This document shows positions 15,338 to 23,189 of a stretch of DNA of 28,408 nt, one piece after another. Origin of the DNA: DASTGO01 sp035719045 (GTDB taxonomy: Bacteria > Actinomycetota > Actinomycetes > Actinomycetales > Kineosporiaceae); contig DASTGO010000028.1 of assembly GCA_035719045.1 (NCBI GenBank), positions 1 through 28,408 of the forward strand, given 5' to 3'. The stretch's first letter is position 1; each line of letters opens with the position of its first letter. The notes under the pieces were generated by a model. It was not told the origin of the DNA, did no database searches, and worked only from the letters and a program-made list of their open reading frames with translations. A program made the translations under genes and the position numbers.

Positions 15338-15363
15338 GTCCCGGGGCGGGGTCGTCCCGGGAC
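15338..15363 (-). terminator. Hairpin terminator of the LolA-ABC operon
   Basis: GTCCCGGG (15338-15345) pairs with CCCGGGAC (15356-15363) around a 10-nt loop, 2 nt beyond the stop codon of the permease on the minus strand. A perfect 8-bp GC-rich stem without a T-tract. Confidence 0.65.
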
Positions 15364-15365
15364 GG

Positions 15366-16214
15366 TCAGCTCAGGACGTCCCGGCCGCCGAACCGGGCCC
15401 AGGCCAGGGCGCCGAAGACCGCGACGTAGCCGGCCTGCAGGATCGCGTTGCTGCCGAAGGAGTCCCAGGAGATCGGACTGCGCAGCAGATCGCCGAGGGA
15501 CAGCCAGTGGTGGGTGAACAGCCACGGGTGCAGCCGGTCCAGCTGCGGGATCCCGTCGAGGATCTGCGAGGTGACCGCGAGGGTGACGGTGGCGGCCATC
15601 GCACCGACGGGGATCTCGGTCAGGGTGGACACGAACAGCCCGATCGCCGACAGCCCGAGCATGGACACCGCGACGTACAGCCCGACCAGCAGTGCCCGGA
15701 CCGCGGCCTCGCCGACACCGACGGTGTCCCCGGACAGCAGCGTGACCGGCCCGATCGGGAACAGAGCCGCCCCCACCACGGCCCCGGCGAGGATCACGGT
15801 CATGCTGGCGGCCAGGCAGAACACCGCCGCCGCCCCGAACTTGACCAGGAGCAGGCGGGTCCGGCCTGCGGGGGCCAGCAGCAGATACCGCAGGGTGCCC
15901 AGCCCGGCCTCACCCGCGACGGTGTCCCCGGCCACCACCCCGATCGCCAGCGGCACGAACAGCGGGATGGACACGATGAGCGCGGTCACCCCGATGAACA
16001 GCCCGTTCTGGGTGACCCGGTCGAGCAGGGGCGGTCCCTCACCCGGATGCGGGGCGGAGAAGATCCGCACGGCCGCGCCGAGCATCACCGGGACCCCGGC
16101 CAGCACGGCGAGAATGGCCAGCGTCCGCCACCGCCGGAACAGGGTCGCCAGCTCGCTGCGGAACAGTCCGCCGCCCCTGCCCTGCGCGACGGCTGTGACC
16201 GGTTCAGCGGACAA
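15366..16214 (-). CDS. ABC-2 type transporter permease
   Basis: A 282-residue membrane protein with about six helices. The first follows LATLFRRWRTLAILAVLAGVPVMLGAAV, and the middle has VAGDTVAGEAGLGTLRYLLLAPAGRTRLLLVKF, the ABC-2 signature region where GT(L)RYLL-P contacts the ATPase. The start is a TTG at 16214 inside the end of the ATPase gene (11-nt overlap), supported by GAGAGGGG seven bases before; no better in-frame start exists near. It is the last gene of a three-gene unit with the LolA-like protein and the ATPase. Substrate unknown. Confidence 0.85.
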   Translation of the reverse strand: MSAEPVTAVAQGRGGGLFRSELATLFRRWRTLAILAVLAGVPVMLGAAVRIFSAPHPGEGPPLLDRVTQNGLFIGVTALIVSIPLFVPLAIGVVAGDTVAGEAGLGTLRYLLLAPAGRTRLLLVKFGAAAVFCLAASMTVILAGAVVGAALFPIGPVTLLSGDTVGVGEAAVRALLVGLYVAVSMLGLSAIGLFVSTLTEIPVGAMAATVTLAVTSQILDGIPQLDRLHPWLFTHHWLSLGDLLRSPISWDSFGSNAILQAGYVAVFGALAWARFGGRDVLS

Positions 16215-17217
16215 CCTCGAACCCCTCTCCGGTCAGGGCCACGAACCGGTCCTCCAGGCTCTCCCGCTCCACGGCGAACCCGCGCACCCGGACCCCCTCG
16301 GTGACCAGCGCCGCCACGACGTCCTCCGGCTCGACCCGCCCGTCGGGCTGCTCGTCGGGAGGCCGGTCGGGCTGCGCGTCCGGCCGGGAACCGTTGCCCG
16401 GCAGGGCTTCCGCCGGTGCGGTGAGTCGTCCGTGCACGCTGCCGTCGCGGATCGAGACGGTGTCCAGCCCCAACCGCCGCAGGACCTGCGCCGCCCGGGC
16501 GGTGTCCGGGGTGCGGACCTGGACCAGCGGGGGGCCGCTGCTGCCGAACTCGTCCAGCGGTCCCTGGGCGACCAGCCTCCCGGCGCTCATCACCCCGACA
16601 TGCGTACAGATCTGCTCGACCTCGGCCAGCAGATGCGAGGACACGAAGACCGTCGTGCCGTCGGCGGCCAGCGAGCGGACCAGGTGGCGGACCTCCCGGG
16701 TGCCCTGCGGGTCCAGCCCGTTGGTGGGCTCGTCGAGCACGAGCAGTTCCCGCGGACCGAGCAGGGCGGCGGCGATCCCGAGCCGCTGCTTCATGCCCAG
16801 CGAGTACGCCCGGACCCGCTTGCCCGCGGCATTGGTCAGCCCGACCCGGTCGAGCGCGGCGGCGACCCGGGCGTCGCGGGTGCGGCGCGGGGCGTCCCTG
16901 TCCGCGCTGTCGAGCCGGCGCAGGTTGTCGGCACCGGACAGGAACGGGTAGAAGGCCGGACCCTCGACCAGGGCGCCCACCCGGGGCAGCACCACCCGCA
17001 GGTCCCGTGGCATCGGGCGGCCGAGGACCTCGATCTGCCCGGCGGTCGCCGCGGCCAGCCCCAGCAGCACCCGGATGGTGGTGGTCTTCCCGGACCCGTT
17101 CGGGCCGAGGAAGCCGTACACGGCGCCCCTGGGGACGGCCAGGTCGATCCCGTCGACCGCGGCCTGGCGGCGGAAGACCTTGGTCAGCCCCCGGGTGGCG
17201 ATCACGAGGTCGCTCAC
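16204..17217 (-). CDS. ABC-2 type transporter ATP-binding protein
   Basis: A 337-residue ATPase. Seen in order: Walker A GPNGSGKT, Q-loop region VLPRVGALVEGPAFYPFLSG, signature YSLGMKQRLG, Walker B LLVLDEP with TNGLDPQG, and the H-loop VSSHLL. The C-terminal 110 residues form the regulatory extension common in drug/lipid-type ABC-2 ATPases, here with a Pro/Asp-rich linker (RPDAQPDRPPDEQPDG). Start GTG 17217 is chosen because AGGG lies 8 nt before it; GTG 17226 would add three residues. It begins 27 nt after the LolA-like stop and overlaps the permease by 11 nt. Confidence 0.9.
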   Translation of the reverse strand: MSDLVIATRGLTKVFRRQAAVDGIDLAVPRGAVYGFLGPNGSGKTTTIRVLLGLAAATAGQIEVLGRPMPRDLRVVLPRVGALVEGPAFYPFLSGADNLRRLDSADRDAPRRTRDARVAAALDRVGLTNAAGKRVRAYSLGMKQRLGIAAALLGPRELLVLDEPTNGLDPQGTREVRHLVRSLAADGTTVFVSSHLLAEVEQICTHVGVMSAGRLVAQGPLDEFGSSGPPLVQVRTPDTARAAQVLRRLGLDTVSIRDGSVHGRLTAPAEALPGNGSRPDAQPDRPPDEQPDGRVEPEDVVAALVTEGVRVRGFAVERESLEDRFVALTGEGFEVVR

Positions 17218-17244
17218 CCCGGCCACCCTACGCGCCGGACCGGC

Positions 17245-18450
17245 TCACCGTGCCGCCACAGCCTGCAGTGCCGGCAGCGGGACCGAACCCGCGAGGACCC
17301 GCCCGTCGGCCGTGACGAGCACCGTGAGCAGCGCCGTGCGCAGGGCCCTGCCGCCGCCGGCCACCGGCGTGGTGAGCTGGTCGAGCAGGGCGGCGCCGGA
17401 AGCCGATCCGCTGCGCGCACCGGGCCTGGCCTGCTGCGTGGTGGCCGACCGCCCGGTGGACGGCTGGCCGGTGGACGAGAGTGGCCCGCCGAGGGCCGCG
17501 AGGGCCTGATCCGCGGGCAGTTCCACGATCGTCGCCCAGCCGCTGCCGTGCACGGTGGGTTCGGCCGCACCGGTCCCGCCCGGTGGCGACCCGGGGGACG
17601 GGTCCTGCCCGGATGGCAGCGGCAGTGGCTGCACGGTCGCCGACTTCGGTGGGCTGAAGCCGAACACTGAGGCGGACGGCCGGGACAGGTCCACCGTGGT
17701 GAACCCGGTCTCCAGCGCGGGATCGGCGTGCCCGCGGGCCCAGACGGTGACCCGCAGCGGCAGGCCGGAGGCCGCGTCGACCGCGATCGCCACGTGGCCG
17801 ACCAGGGTGGCGTCGGTCTTCGGCGTGATCAGCAGGGTGTAGGCGTCCCGGTCGGCCACCCGCTGCGAGGCGCCCACCGTGACCGTCGTGGTCGGGTCGA
17901 CGGCCGCCAGCACCCGGTCGGCCACCTCGGCCGGGGTCATCGACCGCAGGTCCGGGGCGGCGGCGTCGTGCGGCATCGTCCCGTTCGGCTTCGCCGGCGC
18001 CGCCTTCGCCGCCGGGTGGGCAGGCAGGGTGGTCTTCCGGACGCTGCCGGTGTGGGAGTCATAGGTCCAGAGCTGGCTGCCGTCGTGCACCACGTCGAGT
18101 TCGGCGAACGGGTCGACCAGTTGGGCCCGCTGGTGCTGCGGTCCGTCCAGCCAGACCCGGATCGTGTTGTCCCCGGCCAGGAACCGGGTGAGCAGCGCCT
18201 GCGGATCGGCGGTCGAGGCCCGGCCGTGACCACCGATCGACGGCAGGGCCGGCAGGCCGAGGTCGGCATGTGTGGTGATGGTCCCGGACAGGGCCTGGAC
18301 CCGGGACGCGGCCACGGCGGCCAGCACCTGCCGGGGGGTCCGATCGGGCAGCGAGACGGCGGCGCCGGCCATGGCGGACGAGGCGGCGGAGCCGCCGGCG
18401 ATCGTCGCAGCCACCGCGACGGGAACCAGCCATCGGGTTATCGGCCTCAT
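17245..18450 (-). CDS. LolA-like (outer-membrane lipoprotein carrier fold) exported protein
   Basis: A 401-residue protein with an N-terminal signal or anchor helix (about 5-31), then a beta-rich domain of the LolA/LppX type. Supporting segments are QVLAAVAASRVQALSGTITT (40-59), RVWLDGPQHQRAQLV, VVHDGSQLWTYDSHTGSVRKTTLP (120-143), YTLLITPKTDATLVGHVAIAVDAASGLPLRVTVWARG (204-240) and VFGFSPPKSATV. The C-terminal 120 residues are Gly/Pro/Ser-rich with a final strand-rich segment. Homologues are common in actinomycetes beside ABC-2 transporters and may carry lipids or lipoproteins to the wall. TACAGT ends 6 nt before ATG 18450, and there is no ribosome site, so the transcript is probably leaderless. 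First gene of the operon with the ATPase and permease. Confidence 0.82.
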   Translation of the reverse strand: MRPITRWLVPVAVAATIAGGSAASSAMAGAAVSLPDRTPRQVLAAVAASRVQALSGTITTHADLGLPALPSIGGHGRASTADPQALLTRFLAGDNTIRVWLDGPQHQRAQLVDPFAELDVVHDGSQLWTYDSHTGSVRKTTLPAHPAAKAAPAKPNGTMPHDAAAPDLRSMTPAEVADRVLAAVDPTTTVTVGASQRVADRDAYTLLITPKTDATLVGHVAIAVDAASGLPLRVTVWARGHADPALETGFTTVDLSRPSASVFGFSPPKSATVQPLPLPSGQDPSPGSPPGGTGAAEPTVHGSGWATIVELPADQALAALGGPLSSTGQPSTGRSATTQQARPGARSGSASGAALLDQLTTPVAGGGRALRTALLTVLVTADGRVLAGSVPLPALQAVAAR

Positions 18451-18456
18451 GGTTCG

Positions 18457-18462
18457 ACTGTA
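18457..18462 (-). promoter_or_regulatory. -10 element of the LolA-ABC operon (leaderless)
   Basis: Minus-strand TACAGT (TANNNT) ends exactly 6 nt before the ATG at 18450, so transcription should start at or next to the start codon. No ribosome site lies between them. Confidence 0.5.
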
Positions 18463-18498
18463 CGTCCGCCATCCGTGGGAGGGGCAGGTCGTCGCGTC

Positions 18499-18512
18499 CA
18501 GGTTCCTCTCAG
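18499..18512 (-). promoter_or_regulatory. Second copy of the shared regulator motif
   Basis: CAGGTTCCTCTCAG on the plus strand matches 6635-6648 in 13 of 14 bases. Read in gene direction it is CTGAGAGGAACCTG, part of ACCTG-n6-ACCTG (plus 18499-18514) with an 11-bp period. A further CAGGT lies at 18485-18489. The site is 48 nt upstream of the LolA-like start, at about -50 from the predicted transcription start, fitting an OmpR-class regulator. Confidence 0.5.
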
Positions 18513-18693
18513 GTGCTGTCCGTGGGGCTCACGCCCAGGGGCCGAGCAGGTCCTCACAATTCGGCCGAACGGATGAGGAGGATCACCACATCCGGCCGCA
18601 GGACGCAGGGTAATGTTCCAGTCACACAGCGTGGAGCTGGGGAAACGGGAAGAACCGGAAGAACCAGGAACACGCTCCACATACCACGGTCGG

Positions 18694-18721
18694 CGGCGGC
18701 GGCCCCCGACGCCCGCCGCCG
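18694..18721 (-). terminator. Second hairpin after the Ssu-type operon
   Basis: CGGCGGCGG (18694-18702) pairs with CCGCCGCCG (18713-18721) around a 10-nt C-rich loop. It follows the stronger hairpin at 18739-18760 on the minus strand and may act with it. The repeated triplets make other pairings possible. Confidence 0.4.
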
Positions 18722-18738
18722 GCCGTGTTCAAGATCCG

Positions 18739-18760
18739 CCGCCCGCGTCCGCGCGGGCGG
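18739..18760 (-). terminator. Hairpin terminator of the Ssu-type operon
   Basis: CCGCCCGCG (18739-18747) pairs with CGCGGGCGG (18752-18760) in a perfect 9-bp stem with the 4-nt loop TCCG. It begins 20 nt after the permease stop on the minus strand. Confidence 0.65.
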
Positions 18761-18780
18761 TTGGCGTTTGCCGGTCGTTC

Positions 18781-19791
18781 CTAGTCCGCCAGGCCGCGGC
18801 GGCGGCGCAGGTGGCGCGAGGCGGTGGAGAACAGGGCGTCGGCGGCCATGCCCGTGACCAGGATCACCAGCATGTAGGCGATCAGTGAGGCCGAGTCGCC
18901 GAACTCCTGCGCGAACGCCAGCCGCGATCCCAGGGACGGCCGGGAGGCGATGACGACCAGCAGTTCCCCGGCCATCAGGCTGCGCCAGGCGAACGCCCAG
19001 CCCTGATTCAGCCCGGCGACATAGGCCGGCAGGGCGGCCGGGACCACGATCAGCCGGTACAGGTTCCAGCCACGGGCACCCAGAACGGTCCCCAGCCGGG
19101 TGAACGACGGCGGCACGTGGTCGATCCCGGAGATGATCCCGTTGGCGATGCTCGGTGCGGCCCCGAGCACCACGACGAATGCGATCGCCTGCTCCGAGAG
19201 CTGGAACAGCAGGATGGCCAGCGGGAACCAGGTGATCGAGGGCATCGTCTGCAGGCCGGTCAGCAGCGAGCCGACCGCGGCCCGCAGCACGGCGAACCGG
19301 GCCACGGCCAGACCCAGGCCGGTACCGACCGCGACCGCCACCGCGAAGCCCGCCAAGGCCCGCAGTCCGGTGGTCGACAGCGCCGACCAGAAGGTCGCCG
19401 TGCCGGCCAGGCCGCCCAGCTTCGACAGCACCGCCTCCGGCCCGGGCAGGACATAGGCCGGCCGCCATGCCGACCAGGCCACCAGCTGCCAGGTCAGCAC
19501 GAACAGGGCGACGGCGGCCAGCTTCGGCCACACCGTCCGCCAGGCCGCGCCCGCGCGCCGTGACCCGGCCCGGCCGGTCGTCCCCGCAGCGGAGGGCGAG
19601 GCCGGTCCGGCCGGGGCCACCTGCCCGGGACCGCTCGGATCGCCTGTGCTCGCCGGATCCGTTCCCCGGGCGGGAGTGGTCCCGCCCGGCGGGACGTCGA
19701 GGACCGCGTCGTGCAGGAGGCGCGAGCCCTGGTCGCCGTCCGGCCCGGTCGCCGCCGCAAGCGCCGTGCGGGCCGCATCACTGGCCGACAT
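18781..19791 (-). CDS. ABC transporter permease, SsuC/TauC type
   Basis: A 336-residue permease. About 80 N-terminal residues are Ala/Gly/Pro-rich and disordered, an unusual extension for the family. The permease core runs from about 90 with six helices. The coupling (EAA-like) loop is DHVPPSFTRLGTVLGARGWNLYRLIVVPAALPAYVAGL, characteristic of nitrate/sulfonate/taurine permeases. LNQGWAFAWRSLMAGELL is the conserved following segment. ATG 19791 has GGAGGAGGTGG with a 6-nt spacer and overlaps the ATPase end by 14 nt. It should form the channel for the binding protein encoded upstream. Confidence 0.88.
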   Translation of the reverse strand: MSASDAARTALAAATGPDGDQGSRLLHDAVLDVPPGGTTPARGTDPASTGDPSGPGQVAPAGPASPSAAGTTGRAGSRRAGAAWRTVWPKLAAVALFVLTWQLVAWSAWRPAYVLPGPEAVLSKLGGLAGTATFWSALSTTGLRALAGFAVAVAVGTGLGLAVARFAVLRAAVGSLLTGLQTMPSITWFPLAILLFQLSEQAIAFVVVLGAAPSIANGIISGIDHVPPSFTRLGTVLGARGWNLYRLIVVPAALPAYVAGLNQGWAFAWRSLMAGELLVVIASRPSLGSRLAFAQEFGDSASLIAYMLVILVTGMAADALFSTASRHLRRRRGLAD

Positions 19792-20605
19792 GACGGGCCA
19801 CCTCCTCCCGCAGGGCCAGGGTGAGGGCGGCGGCGCGCTCGGCCACGTCCGCGCTGTCGATGTGGCGGGGCCGGTCGAGGGTGACCGGTTGTTCGTGGAC
19901 CACCCGCCCGGGGCCGGAGCCCATGAGCACGACGCGGTCCCCGAGCCGGACGGCCTCCCGGACGTTGTGGGTCACGAAGATCACTGTCAGGCCGGCCTCC
20001 CGCCAGACCCGCTCGATCTCGTCGTGCATGTGGTCGCGGGTCATCGCGTCCAGAGCTCCGAGCGGTTCGTCCATGCAGACGACCGCCGCGTCCTGGGCGA
20101 GCACCCGGGCCAGCGCCACCCGCTGCCGCATCCCGCCGGACAGTTCGTGGGGGCGCGCGTCGGCGAACCGGTCCAGCCGCACCCGGTCCAGCAGGTCCCG
20201 GGCGAGGGTGCGGCGGTCCCGCCGGGGGACCCCGCGCAGCCGTAACGCCAGGGCGACGTTCTGGGCCGCGGTCAGCCACGGCAGCAGGGTGGCCTCCTGG
20301 AACATCAGGGCCACCCGGCCGCCGACCTCGAGCGTGCCCGAGGTGGGCCGGTCCAGCCCGGCGATCAGGGACAGCATGGTGGACTTCCCGCAGCCGGACG
20401 CCCCGACCACCGTGACGAACTCGCCCGGCGCCACGTCGAGGCCGACCTCCGCCAGTGCTGTGGTCGCCCCAGCCCCGTGCCCGAACACCTTGGTCACCCC
20501 GTCCAGCCGGACGGCCCCGGCCGGCAGGGTTCCGGAGGCCGCCGCCGCGCCGGAACCCGTTGCCCCCCGGGCCTGTACGGCCGAGGTGCTCACGATGGTG
20601 GTCAC
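19778..20605 (-). CDS. ABC transporter ATP-binding protein, SsuB/TauB type
   Basis: A 275-residue ATPase. Walker A is GASGCGKS; the Q-loop LMFQEATLLPWLTAAQNV is diagnostic of the nitrate/sulfonate/taurine group. The signature is LSGGMRQR, Walker B VVCMDEPLGALDAMTR, and the H-loop FVTHNVREAV. The first 30 residues are Ala/Gly-rich. GTG 20605 overlaps the stop of the binding-protein gene as GTGA; a later GTG at 20593 is a weaker option. Works with the downstream permease. Confidence 0.9.
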   Translation of the reverse strand: MTTIVSTSAVQARGATGSGAAAASGTLPAGAVRLDGVTKVFGHGAGATTALAEVGLDVAPGEFVTVVGASGCGKSTMLSLIAGLDRPTSGTLEVGGRVALMFQEATLLPWLTAAQNVALALRLRGVPRRDRRTLARDLLDRVRLDRFADARPHELSGGMRQRVALARVLAQDAAVVCMDEPLGALDAMTRDHMHDEIERVWREAGLTVIFVTHNVREAVRLGDRVVLMGSGPGRVVHEQPVTLDRPRHIDSADVAERAAALTLALREEVARHVGQ

Positions 20606-21708
20606 GAGGTCACCCCGGTCTGCCCGCGGGCCTTCAGCGCGGCGTTGAGCACGCCGAGGTCCCACAGCTTGGCGAAGCTGTCGGAGGGCTGGTCCGGCAG
20701 CAGGCCGACGGCCGCCGCATGGGCGGCCGACTGCTTGAGCGTGTCCACCAGCGGATCGGCGGTGAAGGCCAGGTTCTTCCAGGCGTCGGCGACCGCCGGG
20801 GCGGACAGGGTCTGCCCGGTGAGCTTGGCGATCTGGGCGATGACGTCCTGCTGGGCCTTGGCCGGATCCCTGCCGATCAGGTCCACCGCGTCGAGGTCGG
20901 CCTCGAGGAAGGCGCGGACGGTCTGCGGGTGCTGGGCCAGGAACTCGGTGCGGACCACGATGTTGGTGGTCACGAAGCGGCCGCCCGGCCACAGGGTGCG
21001 CTCGTCGACCAGGACATGCGCACCCTTCGCGACGAACTGGGTGGCGTAGGGCTCAGGCACCCACGCCCCGTCCAGCTGCCCGGAGGCGAAGGACTGCAGC
21101 GCGGCCGCGTTCTTGGTCGGGCGGATCTTCACGTCACCGCCGCCGTTGACGTCGGTCTTGAACCCCTTCGTGGACAACCAGTACCGCAGGGCGACGTCCT
21201 GGGTGTTGCCCAGTTGCGGGGTGGCCAGGGTGGCGCCCCTGAGCTGGTCCGGGGAGGTGATCGACGGCTTGACCACGAGGGCCGCCCCGCCCGAGGCGGC
21301 TCCCGCGATCACCCGGACCGCGGCGCCCTTGGACTGGGCGTAGGCCGTGATCGTCGGGTTCGGTCCGACATAGGCGATGTCGAGCGACCCGCTGAACAGC
21401 GCCTGGATCACGTCCGGACCGGCGTTGAACGACTGGGTGCTGACCTTCCCGCTGCCGATCCGCCGGGTGAACAGCCCCTCGGCGTCAGCGACCAGCGCCG
21501 GAGCGTGGGTGACGTTGGGGAAGTACCCGATCTTCACCGGGACGGTCTGCGCCGTCGACGGTGCGGCGGATCCGGTGGCGGCGGCGCTGTCCACCGGGGA
21601 TGACGCCTGCGAGCCCCCGCCACAGGCGGTCAGCAGCAGCCCGGCACAGGCCGCGGCGGCTGTGGTCAGCAGGCGGCGACGGGTCTGGGTGCGGTGCGGG
21701 CGGCTCAT
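20602..21708 (-). CDS. ABC transporter substrate-binding lipoprotein, SsuA/NrtA/TauA type
   Basis: A 368-residue protein with the signal peptide RRRLLTTAAAACAGLLLTAC: lipobox LTAC with Cys29, and an Arg-rich start that may use Tat. The mature part follows the SsuA pattern: VKIGYFPNVTHAPALVADAEGLF (58-80), FNAGPDVIQALFSGSLDIAYVGPNPTI, LATPQLGNTQDVALRYWL, DGAWVPEPYATQFV and GGRFVTTNIVVRTEFLAQHPQTVRAFLEA. This fits binding of a small anionic or sulfonate ligand; nitrate, taurine and alkanesulfonate cannot be separated here. ATG 21708 follows AGGACAGGAC. A MarR gene lies 113 nt upstream in the same direction, with a candidate operator between. Confidence 0.9.
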   Translation of the reverse strand: MSRPHRTQTRRRLLTTAAAACAGLLLTACGGGSQASSPVDSAAATGSAAPSTAQTVPVKIGYFPNVTHAPALVADAEGLFTRRIGSGKVSTQSFNAGPDVIQALFSGSLDIAYVGPNPTITAYAQSKGAAVRVIAGAASGGAALVVKPSITSPDQLRGATLATPQLGNTQDVALRYWLSTKGFKTDVNGGGDVKIRPTKNAAALQSFASGQLDGAWVPEPYATQFVAKGAHVLVDERTLWPGGRFVTTNIVVRTEFLAQHPQTVRAFLEADLDAVDLIGRDPAKAQQDVIAQIAKLTGQTLSAPAVADAWKNLAFTADPLVDTLKQSAAHAAAVGLLPDQPSDSFAKLWDLGVLNAALKARGQTGVTS

Positions 21709-21731
21709 GGCGTCCTGTCCTGTTCGGCGGT

Positions 21732-21754
21732 TTGTCGATCGAAACAGTAGACAA
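21732..21754. promoter_or_regulatory. Inverted repeat and -10, candidate MarR operator
   Basis: TTGTC (21732-21736) and GACAA (21750-21754) are inverted around 13 nt that include the palindrome CGATCG. On the minus strand TACTGT (plus 21744-21749) is a TANNNT box giving a leader of about 30 nt before the binding-protein gene. The symmetry and place between the MarR gene and its likely target suggest an operator. Confidence 0.4.
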
Positions 21755-21821
21755 GGAAGCCGAGGTGCACCGGAATACCGTCTCGCTATCTGGACAGCAG
21801 GACGATGGCGGGATCCGGTCG

Positions 21822-22325
21822 TCAGAAGTCGCCGGCCGCCCGGCGCAGGGTCCGCAGGACGGAGATCAGGCTGCTCAGGTCGTCGTCGGCCAGCCCGGGG
21901 GCGGAGAACACGACCCGGTTGAGATCGGCCGTGGCGGCGTCGGCGAGCTGCCTGCCGGCATCGGTCAACTCGGCGAGGGTGGCCCGGCGGTCGCTGGGGT
22001 GGGGGACCCGGCGGACCAGTCCCTGCCGCTCCAGCCGGTCCACCAGATTGGTCACGCTGGCGGGGTGGACCTGCAGCCGGTCCCCGACCCGGGACAAGGG
22101 CAGGGATCCGTTGCGGCTGAACAGCAGCAGCATGAGCAGTTCGTAGCGGGCGAAGGTCAGCTCATGCGGGCGCAGCACCTCCTCCACCCGGGCGAGCACG
22201 ATCTGCTGCGCCCGCATCAGGGAGGTCACCGCGGCCATACCCTCGGCGGCGTCTACCCAGCCGTGGGCGACCCACTGCCGCCGTGCCTCGGCGATCGGGT
22301 CGAACGGTAGCGGTCCGCGGTTCAC
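21822..22325 (-). CDS. MarR family transcriptional regulator
   Basis: A 167-residue regulator. The winged-helix core is visible as AVTSLMRAQQIVLARVEEVLRPHELTFARYELLMLLLFSRNGSLPLSRVGDRLQVHPASVTNLVDRLERQGLVRRVPHPSDRRATLAELTDAG, including the recognition helix (SVTNLVDRLE) and the wing with DRRAT. GTG 22325 is chosen since the protein then begins NRGPLPFDPIAEARRQW, the usual start in actinobacterial homologues, and TAGCCT lies 8 nt before it, as for a leaderless transcript; the longer frame upstream is low-complexity. It probably controls the Ssu-type operon that begins 113 nt downstream. Confidence 0.85.
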   Translation of the reverse strand: MNRGPLPFDPIAEARRQWVAHGWVDAAEGMAAVTSLMRAQQIVLARVEEVLRPHELTFARYELLMLLLFSRNGSLPLSRVGDRLQVHPASVTNLVDRLERQGLVRRVPHPSDRRATLAELTDAGRQLADAATADLNRVVFSAPGLADDDLSSLISVLRTLRRAAGDF

Positions 22326-22333
22326 GGGGCCCA

Positions 22334-22339
22334 AGGCTA
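22334..22339 (-). promoter_or_regulatory. Candidate -10 of the MarR gene
   Basis: Minus-strand TAGCCT (TANNNT) ends 8 nt before the GTG at 22325. There is no purine-rich ribosome site between them, so a leaderless transcript is likely. Confidence 0.35.
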
Positions 22340-22384
22340 GTGCCGTGGCCTGGACGGCCGGTCCGGGGACGGACGGTGCGCGCG

Positions 22385-23029
22385 TCAGGGTCCGGTGCCG
22401 ATGCTGAGGATCAGCCATGGGCCGTTCGCCCCGGCCCGGCCGACGATGAAGAACCGGGTCCGCGGGCCGGAGGTCTCCAGGGCGGATTCCGTGCGCATCC
22501 GGACGTCATAGGTGGCCGCGATGATCTGCAGGTCCCGGTAGGACGCCCGCTTCGGGTTGGTGTCGCCCCCGTCCGGCATCTGCCCCAGGGGTGATCGCAG
22601 GGTGGCGCTCACCTGGTCGGCCACCCACTCGTCGAAGCGGGGTGTGGTGGTCTCGTACTCCGCCCGCAGCTCGGGGGCGAACAGGCGGCAGACGCCGGCC
22701 ACGTCGTGCCGGTTGATCGCGTCCAGGAAGCCGGTCACGGCCGCCTGGGCGCTGTCCGCTCCGGTCGGGGTGCACCGGGTCGACCGCGCGGCCGTGCCGA
22801 CCGTGGGGGAGGAGGTGCTCCGGGGTCCTGCGCTTCCGGAGGCGGCGGCACCTGTCGTCGTGGTCCGGGCCGGGTTCTGGGCCGGGGCCGAGGCGGTGCC
22901 GCAGCCCACGAGCACCGCCAGCAGTGCCGGCAGCGTGGCCAGGAGTGCCGGGCCGACGAACGGGCCGACCCGTTCCGGGCCGGGGCCCTGCCGCCGGTGC
23001 GCCGGTCCCTCCGCTGCACGTCGAAGCAT
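22385..23029 (-). CDS. NTF2-like secreted lipoprotein
   Basis: A 214-residue protein. A basic N-terminus is followed by a hydrophobic helix and the lipobox-like AVLVGC (about residues 45-50). A Thr/Ser-rich linker comes next, then a domain starting AAVTGFLDAINRHDVAGVCRLFAPEL, the helix-loop pattern of NTF2/SnoaL or DUF4878-type folds, and ending FFIVGRAGANGPWLILSIGTG. No catalytic residues can be assigned. ATG 23029 has AAGGGG with a 6-nt spacer; longer in-frame starts at 23047 and 23053 have no such site. It is probably its own transcription unit before MarR. Confidence 0.68.
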   Translation of the reverse strand: MLRRAAEGPAHRRQGPGPERVGPFVGPALLATLPALLAVLVGCGTASAPAQNPARTTTTGAAASGSAGPRSTSSPTVGTAARSTRCTPTGADSAQAAVTGFLDAINRHDVAGVCRLFAPELRAEYETTTPRFDEWVADQVSATLRSPLGQMPDGGDTNPKRASYRDLQIIAATYDVRMRTESALETSGPRTRFFIVGRAGANGPWLILSIGTGP

Positions 23030-23189
23030 CCCGGGCCCCTTCGTCATGATCATCACGGCGTGTCGCGGCCATCCGATCATGCCGCGGCTTCGGGACCACG
23101 CGCGAGGGCGGCGGGAGGTTGCTCGAGGCGTCCCTCGCAGCCGCCGGCCGGCCCGGCCCGGACGGGGAGGGCGGCCGGGACCGGGCGGG

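Larger units (their letters stand above)
18451..18780. other. 330-nt gap between the LolA-like start and the SsuC-type gene end
   Basis: It holds the LolA promoter (18457-18462), the shared motif (18499-18512), a purine-rich stretch with two GGAAGAACC copies (18648-18665) enclosed by GTGGAGC (18631-18637) and GCTCCAC (18674-18680), and two GC-rich hairpins nearer 18700-18760. An open frame at 18447-18680 on the minus strand has no supporting signals. Confidence 0.6.

Noticed and set aside
18447..18680. Minus-strand open frame of 77 codons in the gap before the LolA-like gene
   Set aside because: It begins at a GTG within the inverted repeat, has no family features and no clear ribosome site, and covers the promoter and regulator motif.
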